A stretch of 64,000 nt of DNA from JAXMAF01 sp046350555 (GTDB lineage: Bacteria > Planctomycetota > Phycisphaerae > Phycisphaerales > SM1A02). The DNA lies in contig JAXMAF010000014.1 of assembly GCA_046350555.1 (NCBI GenBank), positions 94,155-158,154 of the forward strand, read 5' to 3'. The notes under the pieces were generated by a model. The model was not told the DNA's origin. It ran no database searches and worked only from the letters and a program-made list of their open reading frames with translations. Both the position numbers and the translations under genes were made by a program. Each line of letters starts with the position of its first letter. Position 1 is the first letter of the stretch. Shown in pieces: positions 16,966 to 25,341 of this stretch.

Positions 16966-17367
16966 TCAACCCGATGGTTTCTTATTGATGGACGTCCGCT
17001 CGTCGCCGATATCGGATGGCGGGAGCGCCAGATGTCGGCGCTTCTCCGCGTCGAACACGGTCCCGCATTCCGGACACGTGGTGACGGCGCGCAGCGGCAG
17101 TCCCTCGAGGAAGTAGCCGCAGGCGGGACAGAGCCACGGCAGCACAGCGCGGGCGACTGCGCGGGCGCGCCGACGCTGCAACCAGATGGAGCCCGCGATC
17201 ACGCACGCGACGGCCGGGAGGGAGGAGTAGCGCAGCAACGGATTTGCGCCGTAGCCGAGTGCGCGGACCGCCAACGGGAGGCCGACCACGACGATCAGGA
17301 TCATCGCGCCAGAGATCCACCTCCATCGCCGTGCGCCGGCGTTTCGTCTCAACTGGAGATCGACCAC
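16966..17367 (-). CDS. Small membrane protein with zinc ribbon
   Basis: 133 residues. Two hydrophobic segments (about 18-36 and 47-63) are followed by CPACGYFLEGLPL and CPECGTVFD, a four-Cys zinc ribbon. This layout is very common in Planctomycetota and of unknown role; relatives in the window are at 35536-36225 and 40951-41496. It lies 31 bp upstream of the ArsR gene on the same strand and may be cotranscribed with it. Confidence 0.75.
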   Translation of the reverse strand: MVDLQLRRNAGARRWRWISGAMILIVVVGLPLAVRALGYGANPLLRYSSLPAVACVIAGSIWLQRRRARAVARAVLPWLCPACGYFLEGLPLRAVTTCPECGTVFDAEKRRHLALPPSDIGDERTSINKKPSG

Positions 17368-17515
17368 TCTGCCGGCGAGCCGCCACCTGCTCGGGCGAGG
17401 CGTCGCTCAGGCGCTCGGGAAAGACGCACTCGACGAGGCGAGGGCCGGCGGGCGGTGCGGGCGCATGACGGCATTATGACGGCGGGTTCTCATTCGACGA
17501 CGATGCTCAGCCTCG

Positions 17516-17780
17516 TGCGTCGGCCGGGCTGAACCTGCGGGTGCGTCGCCATGCGTATCGAAGCCGTTGTCCGACAGGCTCACGGCGGCGGAATCTTCGA
17601 GTCGGGGGACCCTGCTCGACGCACATCCCGCTTCCGCGCGCCGACCCAAGACGCCGCGCGCGGCAGCCAGATGAACGTCGTTGCAACGCGGTCCCCGAAT
17701 CCGCCGCCGTATACCTGTCGAACGGCGGCTTCCTGATTCCCCGCGACGCACCGGCAGGTTCAGCTCCGGCCGGACGCACG
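17516..17780. repeat. Large nested palindrome D, copy 1
   Basis: The outer arms CGGGCTGAACCTGCGGGTGC... and ...GCACCGGCAGGTTCAGC are inverted; inner arms (GACAGGCTCACGGCGGCGGA and CCGCCGCCGTATACCTGTCG) nest inside them. Copies are at 21379-21640 and 23508-23740. It occupies most of the 533-bp gap between the zinc-ribbon gene and the DUF3592 gene; the remainder shows nothing. Confidence 0.8.
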
Positions 17781-17900
17781 AAGGCCGAATGTCCTCCGCA
17801 CCGCTACCGTGAAGCACGTCTGCGATGGAGGCCCCGCGCGATATGCGAATGGACGCCAGCGTTCGGCACTCCGACACTCAAGCCCCGACATCCACGCCCC

Positions 17901-18382
17901 ATGGCCCGCCTCATCGTCTTCATCATCTTCGGTGGCTTCGGCATCGTCCTTCTCGTTGTCGGGATTCGCGAATTCGTGGTGCGGCTGCCGCTCTGCTCGC
18001 CGCGGCGCGGCCGATCGAGGCGGTGATCCTGCGCTCCGAGGTCCGATCCAGCCGCTCCACCGACACCGACCCTCGAACCTTGCGCGACAACAGCACGACG
18101 AGCCACACGGCCGACGTCCTCTTCCGCTACGAGCTCGATGGCCGCACGTATGAGAGCGACCTGCTGCGCCCGTCCGTCATCGTGCGCGGCTTCGCCTCCG
18201 CGGAGGGCGCCATGGAGGAGCTCCGTGCGTTTCCCGTCGGCGCCCGGGTGACGGCGCACGTGGATCCCGCACGGCCCGACAAGGCGTTTCTCATCGCCGA
18301 GAAGTCGATGGGGCCGCTCGTCTTCATCATCATCGGGCTGCTGCTGCCGCCGATCGCGTGGTTCGCGGGCAAGCTGGTGTGA
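17901..18382 (+). pseudogene. DUF3592-like membrane protein interrupted by a frameshift
   Basis: The start MARLIVFIIFGGFGIVLLV (ATG 17901, first membrane helix) is in a different frame from the rest (RPIEAVILRSEV, then ADVLFRYELDGRTYESDLL, VGARVTAHVDPARPDKAFL and a C-terminal helix GPLVFIIIGLLLPPIAWF). Joined, they give a normal DUF3592 protein of about 160 residues. The shift lies near 17975-17985 in a G/C-rich stretch. It is either a one-base assembly error or a real lesion. Confidence 0.7.
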
Positions 18383-18392
18383 ACCGTCGTCC

Positions 18393-18497
18393 TATGCGGA
18401 TTCCAGTCGACCTCCATGCGTTCGACCCCCCGCCCACAGCGGCATCTCGCGGCGGAATCGGGCTGGGTGGGGCGCGAGAGTCAACTGGGACGCGTAT
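18393..18497 (+). repeat. Family A dispersed repeat, copy 3
   Basis: Starts GCGGATTCCAGTCGACCTCC and ends AGTCAACTGGGACGCGTA, very close to the consensus. It lies between the DUF3592 gene and the end of the TetR gene. Confidence 0.9.
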
Positions 18498-18522
18498 GCG
18501 CCCAGAAAACGGTGGCTGTCGT

Positions 18523-19167
18523 TCAGGCTAGGACAATAATTGTGCACGTATGTGCGAAGCAAGCCGCTCGACCGCCGGGCGCGCACCGGCGCGCCGCGTC
18601 GTTGCGGCCGTGCGTCTGCCGAAGGATCAGCGCCTTCGATCGTGCCGCCGTGAGGCAGTCGGCGAAGATCTCCGCCGCCGCGGCATCGGCCCCCGCCGCT
18701 CGGGCGAGGTCGCGCCGGTGATCGCGCGTCCGCCGCTTGTACGCGGCCGCGGCCTGGTGAACCGGATCGTGCGGATTGGGGAACTCCGCCGCTGCGTTGA
18801 CGAACATGCATCCACGGAAGTCGGGGTCGTTGAACCACAGGTCCATGACATCCAGCATGGCGAGGAGCTGCCGCGCCGGATCGTCGCCGGCGAGCTTCCG
18901 CACCGCGCTGTTCCACGCCTGCGACTCCCATTCATCCCGGCGCTGCACGGCGGCGACCATCAGGTCGTCCTTGCCCTCGAAATGCTTGTAGAACGTCGTC
19001 TTGGTCACGCCCGCGGCCGCGATGACCTGGTCGACGCCGACGGCGCCGAATCCGTGCCGGTAGAAGAGCTCGATCGCCACGGCCAGCAGTCGTTCGCGCC
19101 CCGTCTTGGGCGCATCGGGAAGGCCGAAGAGCTCCGACACCGACTTGTTCGTGCGCGCGTTGGACAT
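18523..19167 (-). CDS. TetR/AcrR-family regulator (C-terminus shifted)
   Basis: 214 residues from the Met at 19167. The HTH is GVDQVIAAAGVTKTTFYKHF (residues 45-64), and the ligand domain includes GCMFVNAAAEFPNPHDP. It is divergent from the AhpD-like gene and probably represses it. Near 18575-18590 the C-terminal frame changes character; one frame over, the sequence reads GARPAVERLASHIRAQLLS and stops at the same region, which looks like the original end. The HTH and most of the core are intact. Confidence 0.9.
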   Translation of the reverse strand: MSNARTNKSVSELFGLPDAPKTGRERLLAVAIELFYRHGFGAVGVDQVIAAAGVTKTTFYKHFEGKDDLMVAAVQRRDEWESQAWNSAVRKLAGDDPARQLLAMLDVMDLWFNDPDFRGCMFVNAAAEFPNPHDPVHQAAAAYKRRTRDHRRDLARAAGADAAAAEIFADCLTAARSKALILRQTHGRNDAARRCAPGGRAACFAHTCTIIVLA

Positions 19168-19186
19168 GCCGGATCTCGCTGCCGCC

Positions 19187-19230
19187 GAGTGTACGCCGAG
19201 TGCACTCCGGGGTTGACCATGAGTGCACTG
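19187..19230. promoter_or_regulatory. Putative TetR operator region
   Basis: Between the divergent genes lie GAGTGTAC (19187), the perfect palindrome GAGTGCACTC (19198-19207) and GAGTGCACTG (19221-19230), with a TTGACC at 19213. Repeated TGCACT dyads in the shared promoter region are what a TetR autorepressor would bind. No convincing -10 box is visible. Confidence 0.55.
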
Positions 19231-19356
19231 TTCGAACGCCCGGCGGCCGGTACGTTTCGCCGTGACCGGAGCGGATCGCACGCGACATCCGGCACCGCCG
19301 GCGGAGCCTTCCACCGACGTCCAGTCCGACACCTTCCAATGCAGGAGATGCCACCG

Positions 19357-19659
19357 ATGTACGACATGAAGAACCTGGCGAAGTTCGAGCTGCTCGGCAG
19401 CCTCGCGCCCGAGGCGTTCAGCGCGTTCGTCGCATTCGACGCGGCAGCGGTCCGAGATGGAGCGATCCCCGTCAAGTACAAGGAGCTCATCGCGGTCGCC
19501 GTGGCGCTGACGACGCAGTGCCCATACTGCATCGAGATCCATGCCAAGAACGCGAAGAAGGCCGGCGCAACCGAGCAGGAGCTGGCGGAGACGACGCTGG
19601 TCGCCGCGGCCCTTCGCGCCGGCGCCGCGATGACGCATGGAACGCACACGTTGAAGTGA
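19357..19659 (+). CDS. Carboxymuconolactone decarboxylase / AhpD-like protein
   Basis: 100 residues from ATG 19357, chosen because AGGAG sits nine bases upstream; an in-frame ATG at 19339 is the alternative. It has the AhpD-like active site: Glu43, CPYC (Cys55, Cys58) and His62, giving a thiol peroxidase-type helical fold. Small single-domain members act against organic peroxides or as gamma-carboxymuconolactone decarboxylases; the CxxC points to the redox type. The divergent TetR gene is the likely regulator. Confidence 0.9.
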   Translation: MYDMKNLAKFELLGSLAPEAFSAFVAFDAAAVRDGAIPVKYKELIAVAVALTTQCPYCIEIHAKNAKKAGATEQELAETTLVAAALRAGAAMTHGTHTLK

Positions 19660-19908
19660 ACGCTCGCCGTCGAGGCACGGGGGCCGAGCGCGCGAGGAGT
19701 GCTGTCGGATCATCAGCGAAGGCCCTCGGCGGGAGTAAATAGTGACGGGATTCAATAGTGACGAGCAAATAATAACAGCCAACATGATCTCGCCCTCCCG
19801 TCCCATCACATCCCTCCTCCGAGTCGCGCCGTCGACATCCGGCCTTCGCGGCCTCGACCTTCCTCCGCGCCGGCCCCGGCATTGTCCGGCTTCGGCTTCC
19901 TCTGGCTT

Positions 19909-20013
19909 ATACGCGTTCCAGTTGATTCTCGCACCCCACCCAACTCAATTCCGCCGTGAGACGCCGCTGTGGGCAAGGGGTCGGACGCATGGAGGTCTAC
20001 TGGAATCCGCATT
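19909..20013 (-). repeat. Family A dispersed repeat, copy 4 (reverse)
   Basis: ACGCGTTCCAGTTGATTCTC... to ...TCTACTGGAATCCGCAT, in reverse orientation. It lies in a 528-bp gap (19660-20187) that is otherwise without recognisable features. Confidence 0.9.
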
Positions 20014-20187
20014 ACGTGGGGCAGGGCACGAAGTCGTCGGCCAAGCCGCGCCTCCGGCTTCGACAGGGGGATGTCCGTCGCCCGCGGCTGGCCGCAGCTC
20101 GTGCGCCATCGAACGAATCGAGCAATCAGTCAAGTCAGCGGTCGCGGAAGCTGGCCCACCATCCCGGAGCGTCCGTCGCGTCGGCCC

Positions 20188-21435
20188 TCAACCCGTCCAC
20201 GCACCAAGGAGGATGCCAAGGTCGGCGCCGTCGACCTCGCCATCGCCGTCGAGGTCGGATGGACAGCCGTTGCCCGGGCCTCCTTGGAGCGCCGGAGGAC
20301 AGGCACCCCACGCGCCGAGAAGGATGCCGAGATCGGCGCCGTTCACGACGCCGTCGGCATTGAGGTCGCCGGCGATAGAAACTGGAATCAATGGACGGGT
20401 CCAGAGCAGCGCCTCGGTGCGGCTCGTCGCGACGTTGAACCCCGAGCCGACGACGAAGAGGGTGACGCCATCGGTCCAGACGCCGTTGGCGGCCGTTTGG
20501 CCCCAGGCGCCATCCAGCGCGGTGGAGAGATCCTCCCAGCGCGCCGAAGGGCCGGTCCAGAGCGAGGCGTGAAGCACGCCGTCGATGCGAGCCGAGCCGA
20601 CAATGAGGCCCGCATCGACGTCGTTGGCCCACGACTCCGTGGCACCCGCGGGCGTCAGGTCCACCCATGATGCGGCGCTGCCGCTCCAGAGGCTGCCGCG
20701 CGGCGCGCCGTTGATGAACGTCCAGCCAACCTGCTGGCCATTGCCCACGGCGCGGGCCCAGGACCAGTTCGCTCCGCTCGGATGCAAGTCGACATAGGAA
20801 CCGGCGCTACCGCTCCACAGCCCGGCATGATTCGGTGCCGTGTTCGAAGTGGTGGTCACTCCCACCTGCTGTCCATCCCGCGCACCATGCAACTGTGAGA
20901 GAAGCGTCCCTGACGGATGAAGATCCATCCAACTTCCCGTAGAGCCGGTCCAGACGGACGCATGGTTCCAGCCGCTCACCGCGGCATGGCCCACCTGCAC
21001 ACCATCCGCGATTCCAGCAGCCTGCGCGGTCGGGGAATTCACCGGTGTCACGTCGTGCCAGCCCGCTGCGCTGCCGGTCCAGAGCGCCGCGCGATCACCG
21101 CCACCGATGACCACTCGGCCGACCTGTTGCCCGGCTTGCACGTTGTAGGCCTGCGACAGGACGGCGCCGACGGGATGCAGATCGATCTTCGATTCGGCGG
21201 TCCCTGTCCAGAGCATCGCATGGTCGACGCCGGCAAACGTCGCCCACCCCACCTGCTGGCCGTCGCGGACGCGATAGCCGAACGATGCCGTGGCGCCGTT
21301 GGGGTGGAGGTTGACGACCGTCCATTGAGCGTGCGCCGCGTGCATCGGCGCCAACGCCGGGATGAGTGCCCAGCCGAGTACGTCGGCCGGGCTGAACCTG
21401 CGGGTGCGTCGCGAGGGGAAGCCGCCGTTCGACAC
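20188..21435 (-). CDS. Exported repeat protein with C-terminal dockerin tail
   Basis: The protein has tandem ~50-residue repeats of the pattern ...DLHPxGAxxSxAxxVxxGQQVGxxxxxGxxHAxLWTGSAxSW, the same general type as HAF/YXWGXW extracellular repeats. The C-terminus has two dockerin motifs (DLNADGVVNGADLGILLGAW and DLDGDGEVDGADLGILLGAW). The N-terminus is uncertain: the signal peptide (LGWALIPALAPMHAAHAQ) lies next to palindrome D2, and the nearest in-frame start, GTG 21435, falls inside that repeat. Repeat insertion has probably replaced the original start. It is predicted to be secreted. Confidence 0.75.
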   Translation of the reverse strand: MSNGGFPSRRTRRFSPADVLGWALIPALAPMHAAHAQWTVVNLHPNGATASFGYRVRDGQQVGWATFAGVDHAMLWTGTAESKIDLHPVGAVLSQAYNVQAGQQVGRVVIGGGDRAALWTGSAAGWHDVTPVNSPTAQAAGIADGVQVGHAAVSGWNHASVWTGSTGSWMDLHPSGTLLSQLHGARDGQQVGVTTTSNTAPNHAGLWSGSAGSYVDLHPSGANWSWARAVGNGQQVGWTFINGAPRGSLWSGSAASWVDLTPAGATESWANDVDAGLIVGSARIDGVLHASLWTGPSARWEDLSTALDGAWGQTAANGVWTDGVTLFVVGSGFNVATSRTEALLWTRPLIPVSIAGDLNADGVVNGADLGILLGAWGACPPALQGGPGNGCPSDLDGDGEVDGADLGILLGAWTG

Positions 21436-21640
21436 GCTCACGGCGGCGGAATTCGGAGTCGGGGACCCCGCTCGACGCACACATCTCCGCTGCCGCGCCG
21501 ACCCAAGACGCCAGCGCGGCAGCCTGGAGCGAACGGCGTGCAACGCGGTCCCCGACTGCGCCGCCGCGAGCCTGTCGAACGGCGGCCTCTTGACTCCCCT
21601 CGCGACGCACCCGCAGAATCGACCAAGCTGACGCACGAGC
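21379..21640. repeat. Large nested palindrome D, copy 2
   Basis: GTCGGCCGGGCTGAACCTGC ... GCGACGCACCCGCAGAATCG, matching copy 1 in both outer and inner arms. It overlaps the apparent 5' end of the dockerin gene on the minus strand. Confidence 0.8.
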
Positions 21641-21687
21641 AATGGGATACGCATGTATTTTATTATATGGAACTGCGCTTCCGTCTC

Positions 21688-21803
21688 ATACGGAATCCAG
21701 TTGATCCTCGCGCGTTGTGGTGCAGGTCTCTGGCCTGCCCGGCAGCCGAGACGGCTGCACCACAAGCGCGCCGCCCGCGCGAGGATCAACTGGAGTCCGT
21801 ATT
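21688..21803. repeat. Family B inverted-repeat element
   Basis: ATACGGAATCCAGTTGATCC to GATCAACTGGAGTCCGTA, with the inner palindrome TGGTGCAGGT...CGGCTGCACCA. It is almost identical to the copy at 37174-37288. Confidence 0.9.
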
Positions 21804-21874
21804 ACGGGAAGGAAAGGGATTCTCTTCCACACCCCGCCCGATTTCCTTACCCCCTTTCCCCACCGACACCCCCA

Positions 21875-23404
21875 TCACCCCGTCCACGCCCCCAGCAGGA
21901 GGCCCAGGTCGCCGCCACCGACGATGCCGTCGCCGTCGACATCGGCATCGTCATCGTCCGAGCCCCATGCGCCGAGCAGGATGCCCAGGTCGGCGCCGTC
22001 GATGTCGCCGTCGCAGTCGAGATCGGCGGGGATGCACGCGGTGGGAACGGGCTGCGACTCGTGGGCGCCGCGATCGATGATCGGTGCGGTCCCCTCGCCG
22101 CCGTCGGCAACGGCGGGATCGTCGTAGAAGCGCGGAAGCCCGGCGAAGTCCGTCGTCAACGGGACGTTCCACGCCGTGTTGCTTCCCGAATCGATGGCCG
22201 GGCTCAGGGCGAGGACGCGAAGGTCGTCGTCGGGCGTGCCGACGACGTCGTCGGCGCCATCGATGTCGACGAGCAGCGGATCCGTCGCCAGGTTTCCCGC
22301 TCCCGCAAAGCCGCCCTGCACGATCGAGTGTTCCACGACGATCGTGGGCGCACCGGGCGATTGGATCTGCTGACCGGCGTTGCCCCAGAGGATGCAATTG
22401 TGGACGGAACAGGACGCGCTGTTGAGCTTCGCGATCGCGCCGCCAAGGTTGATTGCGCCGGCGGTGTTGCCCGCCATCGTGCAGTTGAGAAGCTGCGTCG
22501 ACCCCGACGTGACCAGCACGCCGCCACCCAGCCCGGCGACGGTGGCCTGGTTGCCGGAGAAGAGACAATTGATGATGGAAGAGTTGGATCCGCTGCTGCT
22601 GCAAAGCACGGCGCCTCCGCCGGTGCCCGCCGATGTGTTGCCGTGGAATGCGCAGTTCGAGACGGTCGCGAACGAAGGTCCCGTCAAGCTGATGGCGCCG
22701 CCGTTGCCCGTGCTGCTGTTCTTGATGAAGGTGCAGTTGTCGACGGTCGGTTTGCTCGAAGCCGATCTGTGGATCGCGCCGCCACCGCCGGACATGTTGG
22801 AATCGAAGGTGCATCCCGTGATCGTCGCCGCGACCGCGGCACCGCTCAGGGACAGGGCGCCGCCGAAGCCATTGCCGCCGCTGGGAATAGCCTTGTTGGC
22901 GACGAAGGTGCAATCGACGATGGCGGGTTCGGAGCTGCCGGTGATCGCGATCGCCCCGCCGTTGGGCGCCGTGTTGGCATTGAAGACGCAGGCGCGCACC
23001 GTCGGACGGGTGACCACACCCCCGTTGACGAGGATGGCGCCGCCGTTGAGCGCGCCGGAAGGGGGCTTTCCATTTTGGATCGTGAATCCTTCGACGATCG
23101 CCGCGCTCGTCTCGCCCGATTGGAAGATGAAGGCGCGGTCGGCGAGCTCGCAGTCGATGATGCACGTGGCGGAACCGTTGGCCGAGTGCAGGAGAAGGTT
23201 CTTGCCCCCGAAGTCGAGGCCGCGGTTGTCGGGACCGGCGTAGGTGCCGTCGGCGACCACGATCTCGTCTCCCGTCGCCGCTGCGGCAATCGCCGCCTTG
23301 AGCGTGGGCTGGTCCGCGGGAACGTGAATGATCGACGCGGAAGCGCTGACCGCGAGCAATGCCAGCGGGCCGAGGAACAATGCATGACCCGGAACGTGCT
23401 GCAT
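21875..23404 (-). CDS. Secreted right-handed beta-helix protein with dockerin tail
   Basis: 509 residues from the Met at 23404 (AAGGAGA upstream). A signal peptide (MQHVPGHALFLGPLALLAVS...) is followed by a parallel beta-helix (pectate-lyase-like; repeats such as NCTFIKNSSTGNGGAISL and CTMAGNTAGAINLGGAI, about residues 70-340), a 'choice-of-anchor Q'-like end (SPAIDSGSN, DFAGLPRFYDD, DRGAHESQ) and two dockerin motifs. The fold suits polysaccharide binding or cleavage, but no catalytic site can be assigned. Confidence 0.92.
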   Translation of the reverse strand: MQHVPGHALFLGPLALLAVSASASIIHVPADQPTLKAAIAAAATGDEIVVADGTYAGPDNRGLDFGGKNLLLHSANGSATCIIDCELADRAFIFQSGETSAAIVEGFTIQNGKPPSGALNGGAILVNGGVVTRPTVRACVFNANTAPNGGAIAITGSSEPAIVDCTFVANKAIPSGGNGFGGALSLSGAAVAATITGCTFDSNMSGGGGAIHRSASSKPTVDNCTFIKNSSTGNGGAISLTGPSFATVSNCAFHGNTSAGTGGGAVLCSSSGSNSSIINCLFSGNQATVAGLGGGVLVTSGSTQLLNCTMAGNTAGAINLGGAIAKLNSASCSVHNCILWGNAGQQIQSPGAPTIVVEHSIVQGGFAGAGNLATDPLLVDIDGADDVVGTPDDDLRVLALSPAIDSGSNTAWNVPLTTDFAGLPRFYDDPAVADGGEGTAPIIDRGAHESQPVPTACIPADLDCDGDIDGADLGILLGAWGSDDDDADVDGDGIVGGGDLGLLLGAWTG

Positions 23405-23507
23405 GGATGGTCTCCTTGTGGATGGACGGATCAACGGGGTGCCGATTGAATGCTACCCGACGTGCGGAACACGGTTGGACGCACGAACTCAACGTGGTCG
23501 ATGCACT

Positions 23508-23740
23508 CGTGGGTCAACCAGGGTGATTCTGCGGGTGCGTCGCGAGGGGAAGCGCTGCGCGGCGGAATTCGGACTTGCGGGCCGTTGGGCGCACCGCGGA
23601 TGTCAGCATGAGACATCAGCGCCGGCGCATCCGCCTCCATGTCTCACGTCCGTGCCCGTCGTGCGCCCAACGGCCCGCAAGTCCTGATTCCGAATTCCCT
23701 TCGCGACGTACCCGCAGAATCATCTTGGTTGACCCACTAG
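23508..23740. repeat. Large nested palindrome D, copy 3
   Basis: GGTGATTCTGCGGGTGCGTCGC and its inverted partner GCGACGTACCCGCAGAATCATC form the outer arms. An inner pair, GGACTTGCGGGCCGTTGGGCGC and GCGCCCAACGGCCCGCAAGTCC, is perfect over about 22 bases. It lies upstream of the divergent dockerin gene and exported protein. Confidence 0.85.
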
Positions 23741-23795
23741 ACTGGCCGAACACCCGACGCGCCGCTGCGACAATCGCCAACCGCAACGGACAGCT

Positions 23796-23880
23796 TGGAC
23801 CACGCGGTCCATGAAGGGTGGAAGGGTGGAAGGGTGGAAGGGTGGAAGGGTGGAAGAGTTGGAAGAGTTGCAAGAGTTGG
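23796..23880. repeat. Hairpin plus GGAAGGGT minisatellite
   Basis: A TGGACC-ACGC-GGTCCA hairpin (23796-23811) is followed by at least five tandem GGAAGGGT units that grade into GGAAGAGTT units. It lies just upstream of the start of the exported protein at 23905; purine-rich tandem units could vary in number. Confidence 0.8.
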
Positions 23881-23904
23881 GTGCTTCCCGTGCGGGGCCA
23901 TTCC

Positions 23905-25212
23905 ATGACGCGCAATCGGCCGATCCCTCTGTCGCCATTCGCCTCGGGCATCGTGGTCGGTTCGATCGTCGTCGCGTTGTGCGCGGGCGCCGCGGCGCCG
24001 CCGGACCCTCCTGAAGGATCGCGTCCGGCGAAGCCCGCGTGGCGGCCCACGGAGTTCAAGGCACGCATCGCCATCGGGCTGGTCGAACCTCCGACCGCAC
24101 AGGACTATCGCTGGCTGGTCGGGATCATCAAGTCGGACGAGATTGACGCCGACACGCTTGCCGCGCGGATCGACGCGATGGTGGCCGATCTCTCCGCCCT
24201 GCACGAGCGCCGCATCGCGCCATTGCTCGTGCGCTCCGAGGAAGCGGCGATGGTGATTGGACCGCCCACGGTCGACCAGGCGAGGAAGTTCGCAACGCTG
24301 CTGGAGGATCGCGGCCGGGCGATGGCCGAATGGGAGGCGCGCGAGCGAGAGCTGATCCGGGTGCTGTGCGAGGACCTCGCCATCCCGGCGCCCCAGCGCT
24401 CGCGCGCACATCGGGCGCACGTGTTGGAGATCCGGCGCCGCGTGGCCGCGGAAATCCCGTGCTCCCTCGCGCCGGCATCGGTGGACCTGGAGGAGATCCT
24501 CCGGCCGATCGCCAGGCAGGAGGGCGCCGTTGCGCGCCCGGAGGAGCTCGATGCGGCCCTGAGCGCGTGGAGCGACGAGATCGCCGCGCTGGACTCCCAG
24601 CGTGTTCACGCCAGGATGAAGTCGTCGGCCGAGGACACTGTGGACATCGCGGAGCATCAGCCGCTCGACGCCGAGTTCGTTGCTCGACGGCGCGCCCGGT
24701 TCGCGACGGGCGTTCGCAAGGAGCGCCTCATCGTCGACGCCAACGGACGGTGGACCGGACGCATCGCCGAGTGCCTTTCACCCGCGGCGGGAGATGCGTT
24801 CGCGCGTGCGGTGGGCGCGACGAGCTATCCGTCGGTTCATCCGAATCGCTTCGATCTCCAGCCGATCCTGGCGGAGCTCTCGACGATGACGGACGAGAAG
24901 AAGCGTGCGGCGCTGCTCACCGTCATCGACGCGCTCCGACAGCAGGCGAAGGAGGTCGACTCCGACATGGAACGGGCGTGCCTGGATTCATGGACGGAGT
25001 GGGGACTCACCTATGCGAGTCGTGGGAACCAGACAACGCAGCAGGCGATCGCCGAACGGCTCGCGCCCTTGGACGCGAAGCGGCGCGAGCTGGCGGCGCA
25101 GGCAATTGCATTGCTGCGGAGCGAGGGCGCGATCCACGAACTGCCGAAGGCGCTTGCGATGGAGGTGGCGCTGGGCGACGCGGCCGGCTCGCATGAACCT
25201 GAACGGCCGTGA
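23905..25212 (+). CDS. Exported helical protein of unknown function
   Basis: 435 residues from ATG 23905. An earlier in-frame ATG would translate the minisatellite and is rejected. The N-terminus has a signal or membrane segment (FASGIVVGSIVVALCAGAAA). The remainder is charged and largely helical, rich in Glu, Arg and Ala, without Cys pairs or a recognisable domain. This type of Planctomycetota protein is undescribed. It is followed by the Cys-rich dockerin gene 129 bp downstream on the same strand. Confidence 0.8.
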   Translation: MTRNRPIPLSPFASGIVVGSIVVALCAGAAAPPDPPEGSRPAKPAWRPTEFKARIAIGLVEPPTAQDYRWLVGIIKSDEIDADTLAARIDAMVADLSALHERRIAPLLVRSEEAAMVIGPPTVDQARKFATLLEDRGRAMAEWEARERELIRVLCEDLAIPAPQRSRAHRAHVLEIRRRVAAEIPCSLAPASVDLEEILRPIARQEGAVARPEELDAALSAWSDEIAALDSQRVHARMKSSAEDTVDIAEHQPLDAEFVARRRARFATGVRKERLIVDANGRWTGRIAECLSPAAGDAFARAVGATSYPSVHPNRFDLQPILAELSTMTDEKKRAALLTVIDALRQQAKEVDSDMERACLDSWTEWGLTYASRGNQTTQQAIAERLAPLDAKRRELAAQAIALLRSEGAIHELPKALAMEVALGDAAGSHEPERP

Positions 25213-25341
25213 TTGGCGGCCACCGCGGCATGGGACTGGCGCGGGCCACTTCCGACCCTTTGTGGCCGCCCATCGCACGAGCCATCTGTCGTGATGCGTC
25301 GGGGTGGCGTTGAGCGCCGAACATTGAAATAGGGGGCTGGC

